A DNA stretch of 64,000 nt, taken from Thermovirga lienii DSM 17291. Its GTDB lineage: Bacteria; Synergistota; Synergistia; Synergistales; Thermovirgaceae. This document shows positions 36,558-46,790 of the stretch, piece after piece (position 1 is the first letter of the stretch; each line of letters begins with the position of its first letter). The DNA is taken from contig CP003096.1 in assembly GCA_000233775.1 (NCBI GenBank), positions 1,886,501 through 1,950,500 on the forward strand. The letters run 5' to 3'. The position numbers and the translations under genes were made by a program. Under the pieces are notes generated by a model. That model was not told the DNA's origin and searched no databases. It worked only from the letters and a program-made list of their open reading frames with translations.

Positions 36558-38729
36558 TTACGAGATGTTAGCACCTTCCTTTTCCTCCGTCAAGTGTTCT
36601 TCCTCTTCAAGTTCCTCCTGCACCTTCGCTTTTTCCTCTACTTTAAACCTGTTGAGCATAACTTCGAGTTTATCGGCATTCGCCATAAGGGTTTGTGCTT
36701 CTTCAGCCACTTGCATAGCTTTCTCGTTAGTGGAAACAGAGGAGGATTCTATTCCTTCCACTTTCTCGACCAGCTGGTTGTTAGCCAAAGTTATCTGTTC
36801 AACGGCTTCAGCGATTTCGTGACTTGCAGCCGCCTGCTCTTGGGCAAAGGCCGCCATGGAATGTATTGTTTCATCGATGGAGTGGATATGCTCCAAAACG
36901 GACTCTATGTTGTTCTGGGCCTCTGCTGCTTGTTGCGCCGTGATCTTAAGCTCTTCCGCTGAGGTCATTACGGCATCTGCAGAATTTCTGCTCTCCACAC
37001 GAAGGACTTCCACCAAAGTGCTTATTTCCTTGGCGGCTTTGTTGGAGTTCTCTGCGAGTTTCCTGACTTCATCCGCAACCACTGCAAAGCTCCTGCCGTG
37101 TTCTCCAGCTCTCGCTGCCTCTATGGCAGCGTTAAGGGCCAACAAGTTGGTCTGATCGGCAATAGTACCTATGGTGCTTACAAAGGATGTTATCTTCTCA
37201 ACGGAATCCACCAATTTCTCTATGGCCTTGGCGTTGAGTTCCGCATCCTCCGAAGTCTTGTACACAGCCTGTATTACGCTCTTAACCTGTCCTGTAGCCT
37301 CCTCTCCGATCTTGCGGGTCTTATCCGAGAGGGCCGCTGCTTCTGCTGCAGACTCTGCAACATTCTTGGAACCGCTGGAGACCTCTTCTATGCTAGCGTT
37401 GGTCTCTTCCAGGGAAGCCGCATTGTTTTCCGCAAGTTCCGCTAGGTCCTTTACCGCCCCCTGTATAACTTCCATGGCTTCATTCACTGAATCGGACAAC
37501 CTTGCGAGCTCATCTGCTCCGTGTTTGTTGTTTGCCACCTCATCTTTTATGGCTTCTATGATCTGCTTTTGGTTGGTGATCATTTTTTCCATTTCCACAG
37601 CTACTTCGTATATCTCATCGCGGAAGGGGAAAGAGTACCAGCTTAAAGACACCGTGAGATCTCCGGAACCAGCCTTTTGAGCCATGTCCGAAAGGTTGCG
37701 GAGAGGTTTCTTTATGCTTCTGGTGATCAAGAAAGAGACCACCAAACCTAATAATATTACGACCAAGGTAACCACTAAGCTCAATTTGAGGCTTTGAGAA
37801 AGGCGCACCATTATATTTGAAGCAACTTCATTGACTTTCTTCAGAGTCTCCTTGTTCACATCATCAACTAACTTGTTGGTCTTCTCCGCTCTATCCTCCA
37901 AATCTTGGGCTATGCTCTGAAGGGCCTCCCAATTTGCCACCAAGTCTTCTACCGCCTTTTTGTATGAGCCTATGGCCTCAATCACCTTTTCCAAGTTCTT
38001 TTTGCTGGAAAGAACGTAGGTGTCTTTCTTGATGGCCCCCACTTCGCCTTGGACCTTAGTCAACCTTGAGAGCAAAGCCTTTACCTCGCTGTCGCTTCGA
38101 GCCAGCTGAGCTTTATATATGTCAATTCCCACGCTTTCCATTTCCCTCAACAAATCCATGGCCTTATTGATTTTTCCCATGCGCTTCATTACCGCTGCAA
38201 CGCCAAGTTCAAATTCTATCTCGTTTTTTAGTTCCTCTCTCTCTCCTGCTAAGTATGCCCTCATGTTTTCCCTAACCGTAGATAAAGCCTTTTCTGTTTC
38301 TGCGCGGCTATCCTTTATACTCTCCATGGCTCTTCCTATCTTTCTGGCCGCGTTCTTGAGAGAACTTATAGCACTTGTAGCCACATTGGCTCCTTGTTCT
38401 AGCTCCTCAATGTCGCTCCTTGCGGTGGCCATCCGCATCGCCTGTTGAACAAGGGCTTCTGCTTCTTTTAATTTTTCGTCACCTTTAAGAAGGTAGCCTT
38501 TTTCGCCCACTAGAGCATATTTGGAGTAGTAAGACGATCCCTCCAAAAGTTTTTGCCTGATATCGGAAGTAAGATTTATCTCAGCAAACCTTTGCTTCAC
38601 CAAGTCTTCCGTGGAGTATTGAATCTCCTGGAAATTTTTCCAGGAAAAGAACGTGGCAATAGCAAATACAACCACTACTGCCAAAATGCTTCCTGCAAGC
38701 CTTGGACCTATTTTGGTGTTTTTAAACAA
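36558..38729 (-). CDS. Methyl-accepting chemotaxis protein
   Basis: About 723 residues. The first TM segment ([18 protein letters not shown]) is near the N-terminus. A long helical, charged periplasmic sensor runs to about residue 320, then the second TM ([19 protein letters not shown]) and a HAMP domain. The signalling tip is [19 protein letters not shown] then [23 protein letters not shown] prefer the TTG at 38729 because GGGGGGAAGAG precedes it. A solute-binding protein gene lies upstream on the same strand, so the receptor may sense ligand through it. The C-terminus is very acidic ([15 protein letters not shown]). Confidence 0.92.
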   Translation of the reverse strand: MFKNTKIGPRLAGSILAVVVVFAIATFFSWKNFQEIQYSTEDLVKQRFAEINLTSDIRQKLLEGSSYYSKYALVGEKGYLLKGDEKLKEAEALVQQAMRMATARSDIEELEQGANVATSAISSLKNAARKIGRAMESIKDSRAETEKALSTVRENMRAYLAGEREELKNEIEFELGVAAVMKRMGKINKAMDLLREMESVGIDIYKAQLARSDSEVKALLSRLTKVQGEVGAIKKDTYVLSSKKNLEKVIEAIGSYKKAVEDLVANWEALQSIAQDLEDRAEKTNKLVDDVNKETLKKVNEVASNIMVRLSQSLKLSLVVTLVVILLGLVVSFLITRSIKKPLRNLSDMAQKAGSGDLTVSLSWYSFPFRDEIYEVAVEMEKMITNQKQIIEAIKDEVANNKHGADELARLSDSVNEAMEVIQGAVKDLAELAENNAASLEETNASIEEVSSGSKNVAESAAEAAALSDKTRKIGEEATGQVKSVIQAVYKTSEDAELNAKAIEKLVDSVEKITSFVSTIGTIADQTNLLALNAAIEAARAGEHGRSFAVVADEVRKLAENSNKAAKEISTLVEVLRVESRNSADAVMTSAEELKITAQQAAEAQNNIESVLEHIHSIDETIHSMAAFAQEQAAASHEIAEAVEQITLANNQLVEKVEGIESSSVSTNEKAMQVAEEAQTLMANADKLEVMLNRFKVEEKAKVQEELEEEEHLTEEKEGANIS

Positions 38730-38764
38730 ACTCTTCCCCCCCTTTAAGGCGCACCGCAACTAAC

Positions 38765-38806
38765 AAGGTTGTCAAGGGCGTTATGAATCCACCGCTTGAC
38801 AACCTT
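38765..38806 (-). terminator. Hairpin between the solute-binding protein and chemoreceptor genes
   Basis: Perfect 12-bp arms AAGGTTGTCAAG (38765-38776) and its complement (38795-38806) with an 18-nt loop. No U-run follows, so it may only partly terminate or may stabilise the upstream mRNA. That is common when a binding protein gene must be expressed above its operon partner. Confidence 0.6.
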
Positions 38807-38820
38807 GAACCCTGCAGGTC

Positions 38821-39558
38821 CTACTTGAACCACTTTTCGAATAGTTCCTTCCTGTTTTTCTTTACCACCTCATCTATGACTGCCTTAAGCTCGGAAGTGT
38901 TTTTAGGCATTGCCACTCCATATCGCTCTCTCGTAAAATTTTCATCCAGCAACCTAAAACGCGGGTCTTTCTTAACCTTGTACTGCAGGAATCCTCCGTC
39001 GTACACCATTGCATCGGCTTCGCCGTTCAATAACTTCTCGTATCCCTCGTCTACGCTGCTTACCAATACAATCTGGTCAGTCAATTGAGACGCCACATCT
39101 TCACAAACAGAGGCCTTCAAAGCTGCAACCTTGCGCCCTTTAAGCTGATCAGGCGACTGTATCGACGAATCCTTTGGCACTATTACCATCTGGCCACTCA
39201 TGAAATACCAATCGGAAAAGTCACATACCTTGGCCCTCTCTTCCGTTATGGTTATAGCGCCCATGGCGATATCAAAGTCGCTCCAATCATAGTTGGGATC
39301 CCAAGCTTTCGTTATGTTTTCCCAACCAGGCAAACTAATCTCCAACTTTACACCTATCGCTTCCGCTATAGCGTTGGCCATATCCACTTCTAAGCCTTTG
39401 AGCTGGCCTTCCTCTTCGTAGCAAAATGGCTCGGTGACGTCCAAAGCTACCTTGATTACTCCCCTATCCTGGATTTCCTTGAGAGTCGCACCATAAACCT
39501 GGGAAACCATCAATAAAGACAAAAACACTACACACAGAACAGACAACACCTTCCTCAT
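38821..39558 (-). CDS. Family 3 extracellular solute-binding protein
   Basis: 245 residues. A Sec signal peptide (MRKVLSVLCVVFLSLLMVSQVYG) precedes a two-lobed amino-acid-type binding domain. GVIKVALDVTEPFCYEEEGQLKGLEVDMANAIAEAIG and FDIAMGAITITEERAKVCDFSDWYF are the ligand-site segments. No ABC permease or ATPase gene adjoins it; the downstream partner is a chemoreceptor. It may therefore act mainly in taxis. GGAGGTG is 6 nt before the ATG. Confidence 0.88.
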   Translation of the reverse strand: MRKVLSVLCVVFLSLLMVSQVYGATLKEIQDRGVIKVALDVTEPFCYEEEGQLKGLEVDMANAIAEAIGVKLEISLPGWENITKAWDPNYDWSDFDIAMGAITITEERAKVCDFSDWYFMSGQMVIVPKDSSIQSPDQLKGRKVAALKASVCEDVASQLTDQIVLVSSVDEGYEKLLNGEADAMVYDGGFLQYKVKKDPRFRLLDENFTRERYGVAMPKNTSELKAVIDEVVKKNRKELFEKWFK

Positions 39559-39604
39559 AACTCACACCTCCAGGTGCAATATTTATCTGCAAGATCTAAT
39601 GGAA

Positions 39605-39633
39605 AGTATAAGAGGCACATTTTGTGCATTCAA
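39605..39633 (-). promoter_or_regulatory. Promoter of the solute-binding protein/chemoreceptor pair
   Basis: On the minus strand TTGAAT (39628-39633), 17-bp spacer, TATACT (39605-39610), 47 bp before the start codon. The spacer includes GCACAAAATGTGC, a small palindrome that could bind a regulator. Confidence 0.65.
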
Positions 39634-39766
39634 TTTTTTCTTATTAGTTTTTGCAAATATTTGGTTTCATCAAGGCTTTTATGATTTATTGCCTTATTTG
39701 TGATATTTTTCATTACTAAATAATCTCTCCCCAAGAACTTATTACGTCCAAAACGGAGGTATAAAA

Positions 39767-40821
39767 ATGGATAAGGAAACCGCCCAACAGAACGTTACAA
39801 AAGAAGACAACAAAGGAAAAACTTCAAAGAAACGAATAGTCATAACACTTGGATTTTTAATCGCTCTTTTCGGAGCAGCAGTATATGGAGCCCCCAAGGC
39901 CATATACGGTTTCAAGCACGAAAGCACCGATGACGCCTTCGCGGAAGGGACCATAGTCTACGTTTCTCCGGAGGTTACAGGAAGGATAGTAAACGTCCTG
40001 GTGGACAAAAACCAGAAGGTCAAAAAAGGAGACGTACTCATGGAGATAGATTCCGCTGACTACAATGCTGCAGTTAAAAGGGCCCAATCGGACCTTTATT
40101 CCATACTGGCCGAAAAGGAGGCCCTAGACGCCCAGATCAAGCAGGCCCAAGGCAAGCTCGCCCAAGCGGAGGCCGTAGTGGAAGCTGCAGAGGCAGAGCA
40201 TGACCTGGCCCAAAAGGACCTTTCACGGTACAAAGGGCTTATTGAGGAGGAAGTGATCCCTCAAGCCCAATTCGATCAAGTAAAGGCCCGCTCGAAAGCT
40301 TCTTCCGCTAAGCTTGCGGAAGCAAAACAAATGGTAAAAGAGGCTCAGGCATCAATAGAAAGCATCAAGAAGCAAAGGAAGCCCAGGCCGCCCTAGAAGA
40401 GGCCAAGCTGGATCTGCAGCGAACCAAGGTGCTTTCTCCGATAGATGGAACTATAGCGAAAAAACAGGCTGAGGTAGGCAATCTTGCCGTTGCGGGCCAG
40501 CCTGCCTTCGCCATCGTTCAAGAAGGCCCCCTATGGATCACAGCCAACTTCAAGGAAACCCAGACTGAGAAGATAAAAGTTGGCCAGGATGTGGACATAA
40601 AAGTGGACGCATATCCGGGCTTGACGTTAAAAGGCCACGTGGAAAGCTTCCAGCCTGGAACCGGAGCAGTGTTCAGCTTGTTGCCCCCAGAAAACGCTTC
40701 AGGCAACTTCGTCAAAGTGGTACAAAGGGTGCCGGTGAGAATAGCCATAGATTCTCCCATTGACGCAGAACATCCCCTGCGCCCAGGGCTTTCCGTGGTG
40801 GTTTTTGTAAAAGTCAGATAA
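39767..40821 (+). pseudogene. EmrA/HlyD-type membrane fusion protein with frameshift
   Basis: One membrane fusion protein is split in two. The first part (39767-40396) has an N-terminal TM (IVITLGFLIALFGAAVYGAP). The lipoyl half FAEGTIVYVSPEVTGRIVNVLVDKNQKVKKGDVL and most of the coiled-coil hairpin follow. It ends prematurely at SIKKQRKPRPP. In the next frame the coiled coil continues as EAQAALEEAKLDLQRTKVLSPIDGTIAKK to the end of the beta-barrel. A single-base change near 40365-40380 explains the break. A real mutation and a sequencing error are both possible. A weak promoter (TTGTGA-17-TAATCT) lies just upstream. Confidence 0.85.
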
Positions 40822-40839
40822 AGGCAGGCCAAAGCACAA

Positions 40840-42386
40840 ATGCCCTACGAATCCCATAAAAATGGTTAATCACCTTTACCGTGATATTGGGAACGTTCAT
40901 AGCGGCGCTGGACAGCAGCATTGTCAACGTTGCCATGCCCACCGTGAGGGGTACCCTAGGGGCATCCACCAGCGAGATAACCTGGATGGCCACTGCATAT
41001 ATGCTCGCAAATGTAGTGGTAATGCCTTCCATAGCCTTCCTGAGCTCAAGGTTTGGAAGAGCAAGGTACTTTTTCTGGAGCGTGGTACTCTTCGGGATAG
41101 GATCAGTAATGTGTGGCCTTGCCAGAAGCCTTTCGTTCATGATCTTTTCCCGGGTGCTTCAGGGAATTGGAGGGGGAGCTTTAATTCCCATATCTCAGGC
41201 CATAATTCGCGAGACCTTTCCCCCGGAGGAGCAAGGAAAGGCCATGGACATCTTCGGCATGTGGGGTATCCTGGGCCCAGCCAGCCCCACCCTTGGTGGA
41301 TGGCTCACCGACACGTACTCCTGGCCCTGGATATTCTACATCAACGTCCCAGCCATAATAGCCAGCATGATCCTCATACCAATATTCATAAAGGACCCCC
41401 CGTACCTCAAAAGAACCAAAGGCTACGTAGACGCCTTAGGGTTGGTTTCCATGGCCATAGGACTATCGTGCCTCCAGATAATGTTGGAGAAAGGACAAGA
41501 GCACAACTGGTTTCAATCTGCCTTCATAGTAAAATTGTCATTGGTCTCCTTCTTTGCCTTGGCCTTCTTCGTATGGTGGGAGCTCAGGGTGAAGGAACCT
41601 GCAGTCAACTTACGGGTACTCAAGAACATCCACCTAGCCACAGGAACATCCATATCCACCTTCCTGGGCATGGGATTATTCGGAAGCCTTTTCCTGTTGC
41701 CCCTTTTCGTACAGGAGATAAGGGGATATCCTGTGGTGGACTCAGGGATAGCCATGCTTCCTAGAAGCCTGACCATGGCCCTAACCATGCCATTGGCCGG
41801 CCGTTTCTACCAGAAACTTGGCCCAAGGAAGATGCTTCTTGCAGGGGTTGGCCTGTGCAGCGTTTCTTTCTTTTTCATGGCAAGACTCACAGTGGAAACC
41901 AGCGTGAAGGACCTTTTTATCCCTCAGCTCATCCAGGGTTTGGGCTTCGGCATAATCTTCGTATCCCTAAGCACCGCTTACCTTGCCACAGTGGACGAAA
42001 AGGACATGAACGCCGCCACGGGACTTTTCAACCTGGTAAGGACCATATTCGGAAGCGTGGGCATCGCACTGGCTGCCACGTACCTTGAAAGGGCAACCAT
42101 CACTGCCAGGGCCGTCCTGGCGGAGAATCTTACTATAACCAGTCCTAAAACGTCCATATGGCTCGAAAAAGTGACTTCTGGGCTCACCTCCCAGGGAATA
42201 CCAGAGAGTGTAGCTCATCAAAAGGCCCTGGCGCTTTTGGAGAGACTCTTAACCCAACAGGCTGCAGTCATAGGATACAACTACGTTTTCATGCTCGGGG
42301 TTTTCCTCTTCGCTGCATGCATCCCATTGGTGTTCTTGTTTCGATCCCCCAAAGGGGAAAAAGAAATAAGGAGTTTAATGGAATAA
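40840..42386 (+). CDS. EmrB/QacA-type drug:H+ antiporter (DHA2), N-terminus frameshifted
   Basis: A 14-helix MFS transporter. The frame is clean from 40860 on, reading KWLITFTVILGTFIAALDSSI then VNVAMPTVRGTLGAS, with ALDSSIVNVAMP as the DHA2 signature. FGMWGILGPASPTLGGWL is motif C. The only good start, ATG at 40840 (MPYESHK), is one base out of frame and joins through an A5 run (CATAAAAATGG). As written, translation would have to start at GTG 40881 with no ribosome site, losing about 14 residues. It pairs with the broken EmrA-like gene upstream for efflux across the envelope. Confidence 0.85.
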
Positions 42387-42387
42387 T

Positions 42388-42416
42388 TTGACAAAATAGG
42401 CATCAAGTGATAAATC
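42388..42416 (+). promoter_or_regulatory. Promoter of the thiC-thi4 operon
   Basis: TTGACA (42388-42393), 17-bp spacer, TAAATC (42411-42416), placed 2 bp after the efflux gene stop and about 20 bp before the TPP aptamer. Confidence 0.75.
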
Positions 42417-42434
42417 TTTAAACGCTGACTGAAG

Positions 42435-42512
42435 GCCATGGGGGCGCCCCTAAGAGGGGCTGAGAAGGTACCCCTTGAACCTGATCCAGGTAATACTGGC
42501 GGAGGGAATGGC
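42435..42512 (+). ncRNA. TPP (THI-box) riboswitch
   Basis: The conserved THI-box elements are all present: GGGGCTGAGAAGG, ACCCCTTGAACCTGATC, then CAGGTAATACTGGCGGAGGGAA. The P1 stem pairs GCCAT (42435-42439) with ATGGC (42508-42512). It is followed by an intrinsic terminator, so it probably shuts off transcription of thiC and thi4 when thiamine pyrophosphate binds. Confidence 0.96.
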
Positions 42513-42535
42513 AAGAAAAGGGAAACAACTCCTCT

Positions 42536-42556
42536 GCCGCCGTGGGCGGCTTTTTC
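42536..42556 (+). terminator. Rho-independent terminator of the TPP riboswitch
   Basis: GCCGCC (42536-42541), a 3-nt loop, GGCGGC (42545-42550), then TTTTTCTTTTC. It is a textbook expression platform 24 nt after the aptamer. Confidence 0.9.
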
Positions 42557-42614
42557 TTTTCTTTCTTTTCCTTTTCACTTGCCCCTCCACCGAAAAGATG
42601 AAGGAGGGAAGAGC

Positions 42615-43892
42615 ATGTCAAAGACCCAACTGGAAAGCGCCAAGGCTGGGATAGTCACCAAGGAGATGGTGGAAGCATCCCAGGGCGAAGAACTTACCCC
42701 AGAGGAGATACGAGATTACATCGCCAATGGCTGGGTGGTCATACCCAAGAACAAAAACAGATCAGTCAAAAACGTAAAGGCCATAGGAAAGGGACTTCGA
42801 ACCAAGGTAAACGCCAACCTAGGAACCAGCGATGAAAAGGCAGATCTTGACTTCGAAAAAAGGAAATTGGAAGCGGCCATCAAAGCTGGAACAGACTCCG
42901 TAATGGACCTTTCAACTGGAGGGGACCTTAATAAAGCAAGGGAGTTCTTTCTGGAGAACTCTCCTGTCATGGTGGGAGCCGTTCCCATATACGGCATTGC
43001 CTCAGAGATGGCCAGAAAAGGCCGCAATGTGGAGGAAATGACCGAGGAGATGATATTCGACTCCATCGAACAACAGTGCCTCCAGGGAGTGGACTACATA
43101 ACGGTTCACTGTGGCGTCACCCAGGAAACCGCTGCTCGCCTGAAGTACGCGGAACGCATAATGCCCTGCGTCAGCAGAGGTGGCTCTATAACTCTTCGTT
43201 GGATGAGGAAGAACAAAAAGGAAAACCCCCTATACGAGCATTTCGATGAACTTTTGAAGATTGCCCACAAATACGACGTGACACTGAGCCTGGGGGACGG
43301 CTTCAGGCCAGGAACGGTGCTCGATGCCATAGATGGGCCTCAGATAAGCGAACTTTTGATCCTTGGGGAACTTGCCAAACGAGCCAGGGAAAAAGGCGTC
43401 CAGGTGATAATAGAAGGCCCGGGCCACGTACCCTTGGAGCACATAAAGCCTCACGTAAGACTCGAGAAAAAGCTGTGCAATGAAGCCCCGTTCTACGTGT
43501 TGGGCCCCCTTCCGACGGATATAGCACCGGGATACGACCACATAACAGCAGCCATTGGAGGAGCCGTAGCGGCCGCAGCAGGGGTGGACTTCTTGTGTTA
43601 CGTGACCCCGGCGGAACATCTTGGGCTGCCCGATGAAAAGGACGTATATCTTGGTGTGATGGCTGCAAGGATCGCTGCGCACGTAGGGGATATTTCAAAG
43701 GGTATCAAAAGCGCCATAGAAAGGGACAGGGCCATGTCCGTAGCAAGGCAAAACCTAAACTGGGAGGAAATGGCAAGACAAGCCCTGGATGGAGAACTTT
43801 TAAGGTGTAGGGCTCACATTGCCCAAGACAAGGAGGCCTGCACCATGTGTGGGAAGCTTTGCGCAGTAAAGTTAAGCCGTACAGAAGACTGA
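42615..43892 (+). CDS. thiC: Phosphomethylpyrimidine synthase
   Basis: About 425 residues, the short ThiC form without the N-terminal extension. The start at 42615 has AAGGAGGG 7 nt upstream; the longer open frame back to 42438 is the riboswitch. [31 protein letters not shown] and [20 protein letters not shown] are conserved. The C-terminal iron-sulfur motif reads CTMCGKLC, with CX2CX3C spacing, one residue tighter than the common CX2CX4C. This radical-SAM enzyme turns AIR into the HMP pyrimidine of thiamine. Confidence 0.96.
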   Translation: MSKTQLESAKAGIVTKEMVEASQGEELTPEEIRDYIANGWVVIPKNKNRSVKNVKAIGKGLRTKVNANLGTSDEKADLDFEKRKLEAAIKAGTDSVMDLSTGGDLNKAREFFLENSPVMVGAVPIYGIASEMARKGRNVEEMTEEMIFDSIEQQCLQGVDYITVHCGVTQETAARLKYAERIMPCVSRGGSITLRWMRKNKKENPLYEHFDELLKIAHKYDVTLSLGDGFRPGTVLDAIDGPQISELLILGELAKRAREKGVQVIIEGPGHVPLEHIKPHVRLEKKLCNEAPFYVLGPLPTDIAPGYDHITAAIGGAVAAAAGVDFLCYVTPAEHLGLPDEKDVYLGVMAARIAAHVGDISKGIKSAIERDRAMSVARQNLNWEEMARQALDGELLRCRAHIAQDKEACTMCGKLCAVKLSRTED

Positions 43893-43914
43893 AACCCAAA
43901 AGGAGGATGGACAA

Positions 43915-44694
43915 ATGAAGCTGGACGAAAAGATTATCTCAAAGGCAATTATAACCAGGTACTATCAGAAGATACTGAGCCATCTCCAGGTGGACGTAGC
44001 CATAGTTGGAGGAGGTCCCTCCGGCCTTGTCGCAGGCTACTATCTTGCAAAGGAAGGGCACCGCGTTGCACTATTTGAGCGCAAGCTGAGCGTTGGAGGA
44101 GGCATGTGGGGAGGAGGAATGCTCTTCAATGAAATAGTCGTGCAGGAGGACGCAAAGGAGATCCTGGAGGATTTTGGTGTGCGAGTCCAACCGTGGGAAG
44201 ATGCTGGATACTACACTGCGGATGCCATAGAGAGCGTATGCTCCATAACCAGCAAGGCCATCCAAGCAGGACTTACCGTCTTCAACTGCATAAGCGTAGA
44301 AGATGTCTCCGTTGAAGGTGACCGCATCACGGGGTTGGTCATCAATTGGACTCCCGTAGAGATGTCGGGGCTTCATGTGGATCCCCTTTCAATAGGGGCT
44401 TCCTTCGTTATAGATGCTACAGGACACGACACCGAGGTAGTGCACATGGTGGCCAAGAAAGCTCCTGGCAAACTTATGACCCCCTCTGGAGACATCGAAG
44501 GAGAGAAGTTCATGTGCCCCGACGAAGCGGAAAAGAAGACCGTCGAAAACACCAAGGAAGTCTTCCCAGGTCTCTATGTTGCCGGCATGGCGTGCAACGC
44601 TACCTTCGGCGGCCCCAGGATGGGTCCCATATTCGGAGGCATGCTACTTTCTGGCCGAAAGGTAGCCGCACTAATATCACAACGTTTAAAATAG
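43915..44694 (+). CDS. thi4: Thi4-type thiazole synthase, probably sulfide-dependent
   Basis: 259 residues of a FAD/NAD-fold protein with [20 protein letters not shown] near residue 26, [18 protein letters not shown] and [20 protein letters not shown] near the end. In yeast Thi4 a Cys in this region gives up its sulfur and the enzyme dies after one turnover. Here the equivalent position appears to be His154 ([10 protein letters not shown]), as in archaeal enzymes that use free sulfide and turn over. That fits an anaerobic, sulfide-rich life. It forms one operon with thiC (22-bp gap) and replaces the usual bacterial ThiG/ThiH/ThiO. Confidence 0.9.
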   Translation: MKLDEKIISKAIITRYYQKILSHLQVDVAIVGGGPSGLVAGYYLAKEGHRVALFERKLSVGGGMWGGGMLFNEIVVQEDAKEILEDFGVRVQPWEDAGYYTADAIESVCSITSKAIQAGLTVFNCISVEDVSVEGDRITGLVINWTPVEMSGLHVDPLSIGASFVIDATGHDTEVVHMVAKKAPGKLMTPSGDIEGEKFMCPDEAEKKTVENTKEVFPGLYVAGMACNATFGGPRMGPIFGGMLLSGRKVAALISQRLK

Positions 44695-44704
44695 CAAAAA
44701 AATA

Positions 44705-44734
44705 GAAAAGGCCGGCAATTAGCCGGCCCTTTTC
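44705..44734. terminator. Bidirectional terminator between thi4 and the antiporter gene
   Basis: GGCCGGC (44710-44716), loop AATTA, GCCGGCC (44722-44728), with A-runs before and CTTTTC after. It can end transcripts from both converging genes. Confidence 0.88.
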
Positions 44735-44750
44735 TATATTTGCTGATTAT

Positions 44751-46148
44751 TTAGTCCTTTTTATAGAAGATTCCTATGCCGAAGAACGTCAAAGCTATGG
44801 CCACTATGGGGTTGAGCCAGTTTAGCACTGCGTAGGGTGCGTAGGAAAAGGCATTTACTCCGAGCATGGCTGACATGTAGCCGCCACAGGCCGTCCAAGG
44901 TATCAGAGGAGACGTAAGGGTTCCACAGTCCTCCAAGGTTCTGGAAAGCATCCTAGGGGCAAGGTTCAACCTGTCGAAGGCCGGCTTGAACATACGGCCC
45001 GGAACCACAATGCCCAGGAACTGATCTCCAAGGAATAGGTTACCAAATAGACTGGAGAAGATAGTAGTGGTTATAAGCCCTGTGACGTTGTTTATTATCT
45101 TGCTCAGGGCGTTAAGAAGGCTTTCCAAGTAGCCGCACCTTTCCATGATGCCTCCGAAACTCAAAGCGCAGATTATCAAGGAAATGGTCCACATCATGTG
45201 GTCCAGTCCGCCTCTGGTCAAAAGCTTGTCCACAGCTTCTACGCCGGTGGAGGATTCATATCCATAGTGGGCAGCAGTGATGAGGTCTGCCGCTGATGCT
45301 CCCTGATAGACCACAGCAACTATCACTCCTGCCAAGGTTCCCAGGATAAGCCCCGGTATCGCAGGAAATTTCTTGGCAGCCAGCAATATTACGAGGACAG
45401 GGGGAAGCAAGGTCATGAGATTCAGATTGAACTGGCTTGCCAGAGTGGTCCTTATAGTCTCAACGGCCTGTGCATCCACCGTCTGGCCATGAAATTTCAT
45501 GCTCATGAAAGTATAAACGGCTATTACGATCAAATAGGTTGGCAAGGTTGTCCAGAGCATCGCCCTTATGTGATCGAAAAGCTCTCCTCCTGCGACGGCA
45601 GGCGCCAGGTTCGTGGTATCCGAAAGGGGGGACATTTTATCACCAAAGTAAGCCCCAGAGACTATCACTCCTGCAGTGATGGGGGCAGGAATTCCAAGGC
45701 CCGATCCGATTCCCATCAAAGCCACTCCTATAGTTCCCGCGGTGGTCCAAGAGCTTCCAGTAGCAAGAGAAACAACGGAACACGACAGAAGAGCCGCTAC
45801 GAGGAAGACCTTGGGGGAAAGGATCTTGAGGCCATAATAGATCAAGGCTGGCACGGTTCCGCTCTGGATCCAAACACCGACTACCACACCCACCATCATG
45901 AGTATCACGATGGGCAAGAGAGCCAAAGAAATGCCGTTGAGCATTCCCTCCTGAAGATCGTCCCACTTCTTTCCTAGAAAGAGCATGCCGCAAAGAGCAG
46001 ATATGATGGCTGCAATGAGGATAGGGATATGGGCATCCACTTTCAACTTGAGGACGGAAAAACCAATGACGAAGGCTGAGATAGCGATAACCGCTGCTGA
46101 CAAACCTACTGGGGGCAGCTTCTTTTCATTCTGCTTCTGGTACTCCAA
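44751..46148 (-). CDS. NhaC-family Na+/H+ antiporter
   Basis: About 465 residues and 11-12 helices. GSSWTTAGTIGVALMGIGSGLGIPAPITAG near residue 125 and GAYFGDKMSPLSDTTNLAPAVAG are NhaC family motifs, with GGIMERCGYLESLLNAL and LIPWTACGGYMSAMLGV later. It exchanges Na+ (or malate/lactate in MleN-type members) for protons. I choose the TTG at 46148 because GGAGGTG lies 6 nt before it, and the longer frame would run through the promoter. It suits the sodium economy suggested by the SSS symporter. Confidence 0.88.
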   Translation of the reverse strand: MEYQKQNEKKLPPVGLSAAVIAISAFVIGFSVLKLKVDAHIPILIAAIISALCGMLFLGKKWDDLQEGMLNGISLALLPIVILMMVGVVVGVWIQSGTVPALIYYGLKILSPKVFLVAALLSCSVVSLATGSSWTTAGTIGVALMGIGSGLGIPAPITAGVIVSGAYFGDKMSPLSDTTNLAPAVAGGELFDHIRAMLWTTLPTYLIVIAVYTFMSMKFHGQTVDAQAVETIRTTLASQFNLNLMTLLPPVLVILLAAKKFPAIPGLILGTLAGVIVAVVYQGASAADLITAAHYGYESSTGVEAVDKLLTRGGLDHMMWTISLIICALSFGGIMERCGYLESLLNALSKIINNVTGLITTTIFSSLFGNLFLGDQFLGIVVPGRMFKPAFDRLNLAPRMLSRTLEDCGTLTSPLIPWTACGGYMSAMLGVNAFSYAPYAVLNWLNPIVAIALTFFGIGIFYKKD

Positions 46149-46163
46149 AACTTCCACCTCCAA

Positions 46164-46226
46164 TATACTATGTACAGTATACTGGCGCGCCGGAGGTATG
46201 ATACCAGAATCACAATGTCCCATCAA
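46164..46226 (-). promoter_or_regulatory. Promoter and inverted repeat of the NhaC-type gene
   Basis: On the minus strand TTGATG (46221-46226), 17-bp spacer, TATCAT (46198-46203). Between start site and ribosome site lie TATACT and AGTATA arms spaced by six bases (46164-46181), a possible operator. Confidence 0.55.
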
Positions 46227-46285
46227 CCCTCCATTTGGGAAGGCGACGGGACATTTTGTCTTTTATGCTTTAATTGTTGAATTTT

Positions 46286-46714
46286 TTAAAGATTTTCTTG
46301 GCTTTTCTCTTTCTGAGAATTTTGCTCCAGCTTGGTCCACATAAACACCTTGAGTATTTCGTTCTTCTTTTCCAACGGTAGCTCTCCGAAGTTCACCCCT
46401 GCCTCAACCATCTTTACTCCATCAGGAGTTTCCTCTTTAGTCACCCAGGCCAACTTTCCAACGTAAACCTTGTCTTCGCCCTTCGCGTGAAACTTTACCG
46501 CGCAGACCTCACCTTGCTCACCTTTCACTATGGTCTCGTCGTTTTTAAAGCGAACATGCGCCCCACCAAAACTTATATCCATGACTTGGGCCTCTATCCA
46601 AGGGCCTGAAGGAGAAGGGCCAACGCTTGCCTTGGTTTCGAAGGGCGCACGGGCATACCTTCGCTTTTTAGAGGGATCTTCCACACTGGGTTTATTCATA
46701 TCCTCTGACACCAT
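46286..46714 (-). CDS. PilZ-domain c-di-GMP-binding protein
   Basis: About 142 residues. The c-di-GMP motif pieces are KKRRYARAPF near residue 16 (RxxxR-like) and VMDISFGGAHVRF (D-x-S-x-G-G). The barrel continues through KLAWVTKEETPDGVKMVEAGVNF. Start at 46714, with GAGGAG 8 nt upstream. It lies next to two diguanylate cyclase genes on the same strand, so it likely reads the messenger they make. Output (motility or polysaccharide export) is unknown. Confidence 0.85.
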   Translation of the reverse strand: MVSEDMNKPSVEDPSKKRRYARAPFETKASVGPSPSGPWIEAQVMDISFGGAHVRFKNDETIVKGEQGEVCAVKFHAKGEDKVYVGKLAWVTKEETPDGVKMVEAGVNFGELPLEKKNEILKVFMWTKLEQNSQKEKSQENL

Positions 46715-46790
46715 TCGGACCACTCCTCACCGTTACAGATAGCTTTATTCTATATTAACAAAAAACGCCATCTACACCACCGTACTTATA

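Noticed and set aside
40862-41764. A 300-codon plus-strand frame overlapping the EmrB-type gene
   Set aside because: It is rich in His, Pro and Gly with no family motifs, while the other frame reads a clear 14-helix MFS protein.
42438-42614. Longer N-terminus for ThiC
   Set aside because: This open stretch is the TPP riboswitch and its terminator.
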